From an uncultured delta proteobacterium (GTDB lineage: Bacteria; Myxococcota_A; Polyangia; Polyangiales; Polyangiaceae): a stretch of DNA of 47,945 nucleotides. Location of the stretch: contig CAITIQ010000445.1 of the NCBI GenBank assembly GCA_903892415.1, positions 1-47,945 of the forward strand, in the 5' to 3' direction. Below the pieces are notes generated by a model, which was not told the DNA's origin, searched no databases, and saw only the letters and a program-made list of their open reading frames with translations. Made by a program: the position numbers and the translations under genes. Every line of letters starts with the position of its first letter. The stretch's first letter is position 1. This document shows, in pieces, positions 40,512 through 47,945 of this stretch.

Positions 40512-42089
40512 TCAGTTTGCCGCGAACGTCGTCGTCACGACGTCCATCCGCGGGTGCGATGGGAAGCTCTTCTGCATCACTTGACCGCGCACGCACGATT
40601 CAATCCCCGGGTTTGACGGGGTGGTCCTCACGGTGACTCCGACCGCACGGCCGTTCTGAACGGCCGCACAAACCGATACCGCCATGTGGCTCGGGACTCC
40701 GCACGAGTTGAGGTAGGCGCCGTTCGCCAGCACGCCGGTGTAAGCCCCTGCGGTCAAATCAGGAGGAACGCCTTGCGCGGTGTAGTCCTCGACGTACTTG
40801 CGTTTTGCCGACTCACAGGAGCCGCCACCCGCAACGACCGGGTACTTCCCACCACCGCCGCCACCGGGCATGGGTCCACCGCCGGGGGCTTTGCCCTCCG
40901 TCTTCCCCGAGAGCGCACCCTCAGCATCGACGTTGGAAGCCTCTTCGGCGCGAAGCTTCTGTTCATTCAAGGAGCGGTTGCGTTCATTGAGCCAGTAGCC
41001 CGCGCCACCAGCAATCACGAGCCCGAGCAGGGTGACGCCGAGCAGCACCTTCCACTGCGCGCGGTGGCGCTCGGCGGTGACGACCTTCTCGAGCGCTTTA
41101 CGCTCTTGTTTGATCTCGCGGTTGAGGTGCGCCTGATGCGCAAAGAGCGTAAAATCAGGCCATTCTTCGAGTTTTTTTTCCTCGCCGCTGAGCGTGTCGC
41201 GCAGCAGATGTTCGGAGGTGAAGCTGTGCGAAGCGATCTGTTGCAGCAGCTCGACGGCGGAGAATGGCCCGTGATCCATGCCGAGCTTCACGACGACGTA
41301 GCGAGGTCGCGGGTCCGCCTCGAGCCGCGCCTTGGTGGCCGCGAGTCGAACGGTGGGATCGGCATTCGAGAGGTCGGGGAGGGGAGCTGCGGCAGGCCTT
41401 GCGCGAGAGGATGGCGGACCGGGGTCAATCGCTGAAACGACCGCTTGTACTGGCCGGCCAACTGGTGCGGGCGGCAACATCGAGAGGGATACGTCAACAT
41501 CGAATCCGTCCTCGTGGTCCAAATGCGACTCGTCGGCAGCAGGCGGGGGCATCGACCCAGCGGGGGCAAGGTGATGGAGCGCTTGTGCCAGCGCGGCCAG
41601 ATCGTGCGGGCGGTGTTTTGGGTCTGCAACCAACGCTTTGCCCAACACGACCTCGATCGATGGCGGGAGCTTCGGGTTGATCTCGCTTGGGCGCCGCATG
41701 CCGGGGCCAATCGATTCGCCAGTGACGAGTTCGTACAAAATCGCCCCGACGGCGAAGACGCTGGCGCGGTCATCTCCAAGCTCTCCTTTGCGGCACTCAG
41801 GCGCAATCACAGCTCGATCGCGTTCGTGCGAGGGCAGGGCTCGAGCACGGTCGAAGTCCAATTCAGTCCCGGCTTTGCCGTGCACGAGAATGGATGGGTA
41901 AACGAAGAAGCGCGAGTTGCCTTCGTGCTTGTGCGCCTGGTGAAGGTGGGTGCAAAGCGGAACGACGATCGCCACTGCGTCGCGCATCGAGAACACTTCA
42001 CCTCGAACGCGTTTGATCTCAATCGCCTCTCGAAGCGAGCCTGCGGGGACGGATCCTTCTGGCGTAGTCGTGGGGGAAGGCTGGGACAT
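40512..42089 (-). CDS. Pseudokinase-GYF-AgmX-type membrane protein
   Basis: A multi-domain protein; the start is uncertain (ATG 42089 chosen, ATG 42104 possible, and the frame stays open to 42593). Residues about 15-160 resemble only the C-lobe of a Ser/Thr kinase: APECRKGE (an APE motif), DRASVFAVGAILYELVTGE and a subdomain XI RPHDL; the glycine loop, VAIK lysine, HRD and DFG are missing or degenerate, so it should be catalytically dead. A region about 255-315 (RYVVVKLGMDHGPFSAVELL, LEEWPDFTLFAHQA) matches GYF_2-like domains. A transmembrane helix (WKVLLGVTLLGLVIAGGAGYWL) follows at about 345-365. After a Gly-rich linker the last 90 residues, with CVRGQVMQKSFPSHPRMDVVTTTF, match the AgmX/PglI C-terminal domain seen in gliding-motility proteins. 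Role unknown. Confidence 0.75.
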   Translation of the reverse strand: MSQPSPTTTPEGSVPAGSLREAIEIKRVRGEVFSMRDAVAIVVPLCTHLHQAHKHEGNSRFFVYPSILVHGKAGTELDFDRARALPSHERDRAVIAPECRKGELGDDRASVFAVGAILYELVTGESIGPGMRRPSEINPKLPPSIEVVLGKALVADPKHRPHDLAALAQALHHLAPAGSMPPPAADESHLDHEDGFDVDVSLSMLPPAPVGRPVQAVVSAIDPGPPSSRARPAAAPLPDLSNADPTVRLAATKARLEADPRPRYVVVKLGMDHGPFSAVELLQQIASHSFTSEHLLRDTLSGEEKKLEEWPDFTLFAHQAHLNREIKQERKALEKVVTAERHRAQWKVLLGVTLLGLVIAGGAGYWLNERNRSLNEQKLRAEEASNVDAEGALSGKTEGKAPGGGPMPGGGGGGKYPVVAGGGSCESAKRKYVEDYTAQGVPPDLTAGAYTGVLANGAYLNSCGVPSHMAVSVCAAVQNGRAVGVTVRTTPSNPGIESCVRGQVMQKSFPSHPRMDVVTTTFAAN

Positions 42090-42164
42090 GCGAGCCCGAA
42101 ACATACGCGTGCCTGGGCTTCCGACAAAGTACCCACGCGCTCGACCCGCCCTTCTCGGTAGGAG

Positions 42165-43229
42165 GTGGTCGGCGGACCGGAAGCTGTGTATGCCGCAGAA
42201 GTGCCCAGCCGCGTCGTCCTGGTAGCGCTCCTTGGGAGCTTGGCGTCGAGCTGCGAGAGCAGCAATGTGGATCCGTCCGATCTGCGCAGCGTTTTTGACG
42301 GGTCTGCCCGGAGTACAACTTCCGCTACAGCTTCCCCTCGCCCGAGTCCGTCGGCCAAAGCGTCGGCGGTCGCCTCGCTCGCCCCGCCGGTGGTGAGAGA
42401 ACCGCCTGACGCCCGCTGCTTCACCCCGACGGGAAGCGCGACGCCGGTCCGTCGTGTGGAGGGAAGGCCTGCTTGTCGCGGGGCCGAAGTGATGGAGTGG
42501 CGTGAGGCCAGCGGAGATCCCCGCTACGGCTGTCTTTACGCGTCGGCCGAGGTTCTCGCGCAAAAGCCTGTGCCAATCGTTCTCTTCTTTCACGGAACGG
42601 GTCCGGCGCTCGACGACCCTTCGAGTCTGATCAAGCTCACTTCACTTCGCGAGCTTGCGTCCTCCACTCGAATTTCGCCTGACAAGCCTGGCTTCGCGAT
42701 TCTTGGGGTTCAGGGACGGAACTTTGCCGCAAGCACCAATGGCTTCGATCTGGCCCATGTTGCAGCCGAAAATCAAGACGTGCTCGCCACCGATAAGTTC
42801 CTCGAGCGGCTCGAAGAGCGAGGCCTCGTCGACAGAGCCCGGGTGTACACCTTTGGCTTGGGTCAAGGCGGTACGTTTGCTCTTTCTTACGCGACCATTC
42901 GCGCAGATCGGGTGGCCGCGGCGAGCGCGTTCGCTCCGCTGCCAGGAGCGGCTAGCTGGGAGTGCCCAACACCTCCACCTCCGGCGTGGCTACTCTATCG
43001 AGCGTGTGACGCGATCGCGCCGTGCGCTGGTCTCGAGAGTTGGGCTGAGCGGCGGGGAGGCGACACACAGCTGATTCGCGTTGGGGACGACGCCAAGGCC
43101 GAACCGGCGTGCGCGACGCGCAACAAGTGCACGCCAAAACGTGCAACTGCTAATCACCATCGCTTTCCGAAGGGTCGCGAGAAGGAGCTGCTGCGCTTCT
43201 TCTCAAGTCACACGCTGCGGGCGCACTAG
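42165..43229 (+). CDS. Esterase-fold lipoprotein lacking the nucleophile serine
   Basis: Resembles LpqC/feruloyl-esterase-type alpha/beta hydrolases: VLFFHGTG (oxyanion region), a nucleophile elbow YTFGLGQGGTFAL, and a C-terminal NHHRFP His region. The elbow is GLGQG, so the expected Ser of GxSxG is Gly233 (codon GGT at 42861-42863); it may be inactive. The N-terminal part is a probable exported leader (VVLVALLGSLASSC) followed by a Ser/Thr/Pro linker. The GTG at 42165 gives the longest form; GTG at 42186 or 42201 gives a cleaner signal peptide. It diverges from the pseudokinase gene. Confidence 0.75.
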   Translation: MVGGPEAVYAAEVPSRVVLVALLGSLASSCESSNVDPSDLRSVFDGSARSTTSATASPRPSPSAKASAVASLAPPVVREPPDARCFTPTGSATPVRRVEGRPACRGAEVMEWREASGDPRYGCLYASAEVLAQKPVPIVLFFHGTGPALDDPSSLIKLTSLRELASSTRISPDKPGFAILGVQGRNFAASTNGFDLAHVAAENQDVLATDKFLERLEERGLVDRARVYTFGLGQGGTFALSYATIRADRVAAASAFAPLPGAASWECPTPPPPAWLLYRACDAIAPCAGLESWAERRGGDTQLIRVGDDAKAEPACATRNKCTPKRATANHHRFPKGREKELLRFFSSHTLRAH

Positions 43230-43253
43230 AGCGCTCGAAACGCGCGTTCCTGC

Positions 43254-44024
43254 TCAGCCGCGCCGAGCCGGAAGCGGCGTGCCCGTGGTGCGGAACACGA
43301 AGTCCCAAAGCGGTGAAGAAACGCCCCAGCGAGCATTCTCGCCAGTGTGGTGATGAACCATGTGGTAGCGCTTGAGGAAGCCGCCGACCAAGCCGTTCAT
43401 ACGAAAGTGATGCGTGGCGTAGTGGATTCCGTCATACGCGAGATAGCCGATGCCGAAGCCTGCGAAGACAGGATCAATCAGGACCGGACCAAGCGGGAAG
43501 CGGAGCAGCCAGTAAACCACCACGCCCATCGGGATGCTCACGCCCAATGGCATGACCAAGCGCGACGTGTCCAAGGGGAAGTCGTGGTGCACACCATGCA
43601 ACACAAAGTAGAAGCGCCGGCCTGCAAAGCTCGGCGATACCTTGTGAAAGACGTAGCGATGCAGGAGGTACTCGGTCAGCGACCAGAAGAGCACGCCGCC
43701 GACGATCGCAACCAAGGCGGCTGGTACCGAGAGCGTGCTCTTCACCGCAGCGAACAGGAAGTACCCGAGAATCGGCAGCCAAAACAAGAAGGGCATCAGG
43801 GGGTGCACACGTGAAAACGCCTCGATAATGGGCGTCTCGAACATCTGGCAGGTGTTCGGCTTCTCGGTGCGAGCGCGCTCCAATGCGGACGTCGCCTTGG
43901 ACTTGATGACCTTGGTCGCAGCGTTCGCGCTAGCCACTCCCGGCGCCTCGACGACAGAGAACGAGGCTTGCCGCTTGAGCGAGGTCGAGTCCGAGATGGG
44001 CTGCGAGGGTGAAGTGACGGCCAT
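43254..44024 (-). CDS. Fatty acid hydroxylase superfamily membrane protein
   Basis: Di-iron integral membrane oxygenase of the sterol desaturase/fatty acid hydroxylase superfamily. Histidine motifs: EYLLHRYVFH, LHGVHHDFP, HYATHH and RYHMVHHH, spaced as in fatty acid 2-hydroxylase-like proteins. Four hydrophobic segments lie at about 75-110 and 155-190. A soluble, Ser/Thr-rich 60-residue start is unusual. Likely hydroxylates an acyl chain, perhaps of a sphingolipid, which myxobacteria have, but this is inference. ATG at 44024. Confidence 0.85.
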   Translation of the reverse strand: MAVTSPSQPISDSTSLKRQASFSVVEAPGVASANAATKVIKSKATSALERARTEKPNTCQMFETPIIEAFSRVHPLMPFLFWLPILGYFLFAAVKSTLSVPAALVAIVGGVLFWSLTEYLLHRYVFHKVSPSFAGRRFYFVLHGVHHDFPLDTSRLVMPLGVSIPMGVVVYWLLRFPLGPVLIDPVFAGFGIGYLAYDGIHYATHHFRMNGLVGGFLKRYHMVHHHTGENARWGVSSPLWDFVFRTTGTPLPARRG

Positions 44025-44063
44025 GCCCTGGCCTACACCAAATGTCGGTAGGAAGCGAGCCAG

Positions 44064-44285
44064 CTAGGCCGTTGCGGCAAACGTTCTCATTACGTTGCGG
44101 CCGCAATAGGGACAGAGCCAACCAACATCAAAGTTCGCCCCATCCTTGTTGATGGAGTGTGCGGGAGCCGTTTCTCGCTTGCCTGCCCGCGCCGCGTAAC
44201 CACCGACCACGCAACGGTCCGCCGTCAGCTCGGCAAAAAGAGTGGCCTGACACTCACATCGGGTCTGCACAACCTTGGCGCTCAT
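44064..44285 (-). CDS. Small zinc-ribbon-like protein
   Basis: A 73-residue protein with paired cysteines, CEC near the start and CPYC near the end (WLCPYCGRNVMR), suggesting a zinc ribbon. Function unknown. The ATG at 44285 has GAGAAGG a few bases upstream; the first 32 bases lie inside the preceding gene. Its end is 38 bp upstream of the hydroxylase start on the same strand. Confidence 0.6.
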   Translation of the reverse strand: MSAKVVQTRCECQATLFAELTADRCVVGGYAARAGKRETAPAHSINKDGANFDVGWLCPYCGRNVMRTFAATA

Positions 44286-44748
44286 GACGGCCTTCTCTTA
44301 ACGAAAGCGGCGCCGCGAGGGAAGTCCTGTCCTCACGTCGGCGCAGGATTGCCTTCGCTTGGCGCCAAGCGGCGCGAAACTCCTGGCTTGTCGCCTCCCC
44401 ACCGAGGGTTGGCAGCTCTCGTAGATCGTCGGCCACCCAGCGACTTCCCAACCCGAGCATGATCACTGGTACGTGAAGAGAAAGAGCCGCGCGCGCAACG
44501 ATGGCGGCACCCTGCGGCGCTTTTGGCAGGTCCAACGAAGCCAAAACAAGCGTCGGTCGAAACGGTATGGGCCTTTGGAGTGAGGCGAGCGCACCATCGA
44601 CACTGACTTCCTCTTCTACTTCCACGCTCCTGATTGAGAGCGCCGCCCTCGCGACGAGCCAGTCAAAATGGCTGGTCTGCGCGAGGTGGGCCCACAAAAT
44701 CGTCTCTTTCGACATCGCCACCGACAACAGCCGCGCGGGGTCACTCAT
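44254..44748 (-). CDS. Hypothetical protein, weak receiver-like pattern
   Basis: A 164-residue protein not matched to a family. The middle (RPTLVLASLDLPKAPQG ... VPVIMLGLGS) is reminiscent of a response-regulator receiver, beta-strand then DLP, then a VPVIML strand, but the phospho-acceptor Asp position is a Ser, so if related it is a pseudo-receiver. The Arg-rich tail is not conserved-looking. Start ATG 44748 (or 44715). It reads away from the tRNA gene, with 76 bp between them, and overlaps the zinc-ribbon gene by 32 bases. Confidence 0.55.
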   Translation of the reverse strand: MSDPARLLSVAMSKETILWAHLAQTSHFDWLVARAALSIRSVEVEEEVSVDGALASLQRPIPFRPTLVLASLDLPKAPQGAAIVARAALSLHVPVIMLGLGSRWVADDLRELPTLGGEATSQEFRAAWRQAKAILRRREDRTSLAAPLSLREGRHERQGCADPM

Positions 44749-44824
44749 TCCGCGATTGCGAAACGAGTCGGTAGACGCTTGCCAAGGAAAGCCGTTTCAA
44801 CTATGGTCCGCCGCGTTCGAGTTT

Positions 44825-44897
44825 GCGGGAGTAGCTCAGTTGGTAGAGCATCAGCTTCCCAAGCTGAGGGTCGCGGGTTCGAATCCCGTCTCCCGCT
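44825..44897 (+). tRNA. tRNA-Gly (anticodon CCC)
   Basis: Cloverleaf: acceptor GCGGGAG/CTCCCGC, D-arm GCTC...GAGC, anticodon stem TCAGC/GCTGA with loop TTCCCAA (anticodon CCC at 34-36), variable GGGTC, T-arm GCGGG TTCGAAT CCCGT, U discriminator. CCA is not encoded. 73 nt. The terminator follows about 66 bp later. Confidence 0.95.
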
Positions 44898-44963
44898 CGA
44901 AATTGCGGGGTAGTAAAGGGCACGCACGCTTCAGACCTGAGGCGCGAGGGCTCGTAAGGGGAA

Positions 44964-44991
44964 AACGCTCGGATAATTCCGAGCGTTTTTT
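44964..44991 (+). terminator. Strong rho-independent terminator after tRNA-Gly
   Basis: AACGCTCGG (44964-44972), loop ATAATT, CCGAGCGTT (44979-44987), then more T to 44991. The 9-bp stem and T-tract are a classic terminator; the AA run upstream allows function on the opposite strand too. Apart from it, the 302 bp between tRNA-Gly and the next gene (44898-45199) shows no ORF, repeat or clear promoter. Confidence 0.9.
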
Positions 44992-45199
44992 CGTTTGTGC
45001 CTCCGGGTCGAGTGCTTGCCGCTTGGCTTTGCCGCTCCCACTGAGGAAAAAGTTTCTTGGTGGTTGCGGGGTTTTGGTAAGGTCCAGGCGCGGCCGCACT
45101 CTGCAGTCGTTGTGCTGTGACGACCATACGGGTCCCACGGCCGGGCTCGGTTTCCCTTGAGCCGCCCCTTACGCCGCCACGACACACGAGTTTTCCCCT

Positions 45200-47722
45200 A
45201 TGGCGCTCTACGAGCTGTCAATCGCTCCGGAAAGACTTGCTGAGGCTGAGGCCATCACCTCCGTCGCTAGTCTCTCGCAACGCGAGTTCCCAACGCTTGT
45301 CGTCGGCTGGGAATCGACAATTTTCGGTCAATCGTGGAGCACGATGGTCGTGCTTGACTACCTACTGGCGCTGCCACCGCTCGAGCCGCCTGCAGCCTTC
45401 AACCCGGTTCGGATCGCCGCTTTCGTTGGCAACGCGCCGACGAAGTATTTCTACTTTGGCACCGAGATGAACAACACGGTGCCTCGGCTCGCACCGGAGA
45501 TGGAAAACCTGCTTACGCCGCAAGCGACGTTTCAGGAATTCTTGATCGATGAGCGCACGTCGCCGATTCCGTACCTCAAGTTGATTCAGGCTACGCCGCG
45601 CATTTATGGAAACGGGCCGCAGGATTACTACGCGCCGCCGATCAAGGTTGAGCGTTACGACGCCACCCCGAGTCCGGACCAAGTAGCCGACCTGTTCGCC
45701 AACCAAGTTGCTGGGCTTCCTATCGTGCCTGGCCCTCATTTGGTCTCGCCAGAGGGCGGAACCTGGGAGGGCTCGCGCTACAGCGGCATCCGAGCGATCG
45801 CAGTGCTTCGGCAAGGCAAGGTCGTGGGCATCCTCCGCAAGCAGGGCCGAGCCGACCGTGACCAGGCTCCAGCGAATGTCGTGCGCCGAGATCCTCGTCA
45901 GGACCTGCGCAGCGGTGAGTGGTGCGTGATCGACGTCGGAGCGCGCTCGTTCACAGTCGCAACCCGCACCGAACGATCGAACCCCGAGTTCTTCCGACTT
46001 TGCACCCAAGAGCCGGTCAAGCGCCCCGCCGACTACGAGAACCCGGCGGAGCTGACCTTCGTCGACCTAAAGGGCACCCTGCGCGCGTGGCGCGAGCGCG
46101 TCATTCAACCGCACGTTCGGCTCGAGGATTTTCGCGTTGGTTTTGCGTCCACCGCCGTCGAGTCCCCGGCTTTCCTCCGCGCCGCAGCAAGCATCACCGA
46201 GCTGCCGCTCATCCGAGATTGGTCGGACCACAACAAGCTCTTCAGGCTCCGCGGCATCAATGACCCAGACAGCCCCGAGCAGATCAAAAAGCCGGCGCCG
46301 CCAATCATCGACGAGGAAGGCATTGGCGCCTATGACCCCTTCGACCCGATCGAGGCCTACGCCTACCACATCGGGCTCCACGTCAATCATCGGCTGCGCG
46401 GTATCACCAACCGCTACTTGATTTGTATGCCGACGGGATGGTCCGCCGAACGCCGACGGTCGGTGCTCGTGGCGATTCGACGCGGCATCTACAAGAGCCT
46501 GCCTGCAGGCCTGCTCGAGTACCATGAGCTCGACAAGCTGATCGTCGCGGACGCTGGGCCGAGCGCCATCTGCTTCCTTGCCCACGCCTACCGCACGTTT
46601 AGCGCGATCCCCAAGGACGGTCCGATCACCTTCGCCGTGTTCGAGGCCGGTGCGAGTGAAACGGGTCTCGTGTTTGGCACGCTGCGGGAGCCGAGCGGGG
46701 ACGAGAAGAAGGAGGGGTTCACCCTCATCATCGAGCACCTCGAACCAGCGGTCATCCCGTGGTTCGGCGCAGAGCGCCTCCTTCACCGGCTGGCCTACCG
46801 CGTCTTTGCAGACCACCTGACCGACATGCTTCAGTTGGAGGTGCCGATCGATATTCCGGCGGAAGAGCCGGCGCTGCCCGGTGCCGACGCCGTGTTGATT
46901 CCGTGTCCGGAGGCTCGCGCCAACACCACCATCCTGAAGGACGCACTGCGCCCGTTGTTCGAAGGTGACCCCACCTACCGACTGCCGACATCGGTGCGCT
47001 TGGGGTCGCTGAAGGGCGGACAGGTCGACGTCAAGATCTCGCTCAACCGAATGACGTTGCGGCAGCTGATGGACAGTTGGTTCTCAGCCGCAATCCAGGA
47101 GTTCAACCTGCGCTTGGCGTCGGCGCTCACGCGATTGGCTCGCGGCTCCGATCCACACGAGGGATTGCGCGTGTTCCTGGGCGGACGCATGTCGATGCAC
47201 TTGGGATTGCAGGACATGTTGACCAAGAGCCTTCCGGCGAATGTGCGAATTCATAAGTTCCGCGAGCCCGACAGAACGAACCTCTCGACGGCGACGGTGA
47301 AGACGGCGACAGCCCTCGGAGCCTTGGCTCTTCGCTTGGACAAGATCGGCGTAACCAAGCGTACGGAGCAGCGCGATGCTTTCCGCTACCGCGTTGGACG
47401 TGCCCGTCACGGGCAGCTCGCCGACGTGATCGACCCGAGCGTCGAGTACGATGAGTGGCGCGAAATGGGGCCCTGTTTGCGCCCAACCGTCGACGTGCTG
47501 TTCATGCGCGCCGACTACGACGGCGAGGTTGCCGCCGATGACCCGAGGGTGATGCGGGTCGAGTGTGAGCTTGGCACTGAGTCCGTTGGACAGCGGGTGT
47601 TCTTGCGTTGCGTCGGGACGCACAGGGTCGAGGTCGGGATCGGCTCGTACGAGTCGCCACCCGACGGAGACGCGAAGCGCGTTGCCGTCGAGCTTCAAAC
47701 GGGAATGGTTTTCCCGCTCTAA
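45200..47722 (+). CDS. Large Hsp70/actin-fold ATPase-like protein of unknown function
   Basis: An 840-residue protein whose motifs fall in the order of the Hsp70/actin ATPase core: phosphate-1-like VIDVGARSFTVATRT at residues 243-257; ICMPTGWSAERRRSVLVAIRRGIY at about 408-431, like the Hsp70 VPAYFxxxQRxA helix; phosphate-2-like ITFAVFEAGASETGLVFG at about 476-493, after a FLAHAYR stretch like the EPTAAALAYG loop; adenosine-like LRVFLGGRMSMHLGLQDML at 656-674; and a connect-2-like TALGALALRLD after 705. About 240 N-terminal residues precede the core and about 120 follow it; no substrate-binding domain of DnaK is visible. It might be related to SrfB-type proteins. ATG 45200 has no clear ribosome site. 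Soluble, no signal peptide. Confidence 0.8.
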   Translation: MALYELSIAPERLAEAEAITSVASLSQREFPTLVVGWESTIFGQSWSTMVVLDYLLALPPLEPPAAFNPVRIAAFVGNAPTKYFYFGTEMNNTVPRLAPEMENLLTPQATFQEFLIDERTSPIPYLKLIQATPRIYGNGPQDYYAPPIKVERYDATPSPDQVADLFANQVAGLPIVPGPHLVSPEGGTWEGSRYSGIRAIAVLRQGKVVGILRKQGRADRDQAPANVVRRDPRQDLRSGEWCVIDVGARSFTVATRTERSNPEFFRLCTQEPVKRPADYENPAELTFVDLKGTLRAWRERVIQPHVRLEDFRVGFASTAVESPAFLRAAASITELPLIRDWSDHNKLFRLRGINDPDSPEQIKKPAPPIIDEEGIGAYDPFDPIEAYAYHIGLHVNHRLRGITNRYLICMPTGWSAERRRSVLVAIRRGIYKSLPAGLLEYHELDKLIVADAGPSAICFLAHAYRTFSAIPKDGPITFAVFEAGASETGLVFGTLREPSGDEKKEGFTLIIEHLEPAVIPWFGAERLLHRLAYRVFADHLTDMLQLEVPIDIPAEEPALPGADAVLIPCPEARANTTILKDALRPLFEGDPTYRLPTSVRLGSLKGGQVDVKISLNRMTLRQLMDSWFSAAIQEFNLRLASALTRLARGSDPHEGLRVFLGGRMSMHLGLQDMLTKSLPANVRIHKFREPDRTNLSTATVKTATALGALALRLDKIGVTKRTEQRDAFRYRVGRARHGQLADVIDPSVEYDEWREMGPCLRPTVDVLFMRADYDGEVAADDPRVMRVECELGTESVGQRVFLRCVGTHRVEVGIGSYESPPDGDAKRVAVELQTGMVFPL

Positions 47723-47741
47723 ATCTGCGCCGCTCGCTCGT

Positions 47742-47945
47742 TCCACCGAAGGTGGATGCAGTGAACAGACCCGGAGTGGACAGAGTCCACGAAGTGGACG
47801 GAGTCCACGGAGGTCTACGGAGTGCCGAAGGCACGAAGTGAATGACTCGTGCTCTTCGGAAAACCGGCCGAAGGCCCCGTTGGACCTTCGACTTGGCACG
47901 GGTCATTCCACCAAAGGTGGATGCAGCAACAAGAATGACTCGTGC
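47742..47945. repeat. Cluster of small GAA-triloop hairpins running off the window
   Basis: Five tiny perfect hairpins, each a short stem around GAA or AAA: TCCACC-GAA-GGTGGA (47742-47756), GTCCAC-GAA-GTGGAC (47785-47799), GTGCC-GAA-GGCAC (47822-47834), GGCC-GAA-GGCC (47866-47876), TCCACC-AAA-GGTGGA (47907-47921); an imperfect sixth lies near 47803-47818. A 13-base direct repeat GAATGACTCGTGC occurs at 47840-47852 and 47933-47945. No credible gene overlaps. The array continues past the window end. Confidence 0.75.

Noticed and set aside
44825..44897. tRNA-associated integration site
   Set aside because: No duplicated 3' tRNA segment, integrase or change in gene character was seen on either side.
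47084..47899. Minus-strand frame of 271 residues
   Set aside because: Antisense to the 3' end of the Hsp70/actin-like gene and the hairpin array; no motif, and the array makes low-complexity peptide.

Overview
The window (about 48 kb, GC-rich) looks like chromosomal DNA from a myxobacterium-like member of the Myxococcota. The evidence is gene content: a bacterial mevalonate pathway cassette, Hanks-type Ser/Thr kinases with long low-complexity tails, PEGA/TPR proteins, an AgmX-type C-terminal domain, and several surface lipoproteins made of a lipobox, a Gly/Ser-rich linker and MopE-like acidic or Cys-rich motifs. I see no phage, IS element or CRISPR array.

Layout. 1-9473 (+): distal half of a complex I operon, nuoF (5' end outside the window), nuoJ, K, L, M, N, then a small exported protein. 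nuoG, nuoH and nuoI are absent between F and J, and NuoL carries a His-rich insert and a PKD-like C-terminal domain. 9499-16276 (-): a run of eight genes: PEGA/TPR protein, TPR protein, polyprenyl diphosphate synthase, mevalonate kinase, diphosphomevalonate decarboxylase, phosphomevalonate kinase and a TPR lipoprotein (mevalonate to polyprenyl diphosphates), preceded at 16365-18059 by a Ser/Thr kinase and at 18183-18623 by a small unknown protein. 18757-20735 (-): a fatty acid desaturase coupled to a ureohydrolase. 20907-23895 (+): two Gly-rich lipoproteins. 23944-31461: serC, a di-iron ferritin-like protein overlapping a PLP enzyme, a third Gly-rich lipoprotein, apaG, a rhomboid protease and an ATP-grasp-like protein.

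31507-33622 (+): lipoprotein, acyl-CoA dehydrogenase, lipoprotein, tightly coupled. 33640-42089 (-): clpS-clpA plus a Cys-rich lipoprotein, glycogen phosphorylase, an MlaF-like ABC ATPase, and a pseudokinase/GYF/AgmX membrane protein. 42165-44748: an esterase-fold lipoprotein lacking its nucleophile serine, a fatty acid hydroxylase family membrane protein, and two small unknown genes. 44825-44991: tRNA-Gly(CCC) with a textbook terminator. 45200-47722 (+): a large protein with the ordered motifs of an Hsp70/actin-fold ATPase but little other resemblance to known chaperones. 47742-47945: a cluster of tiny hairpins with GAA-type triloops running off the window, with a related copy downstream of clpA.

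The strongest candidates for something undescribed are the 840-residue Hsp70/actin-like protein, the GAA-triloop hairpin family, the extended NuoL, and the pseudokinase/GYF/AgmX protein. All calls are from reading the sequence and translations; no database search was run.
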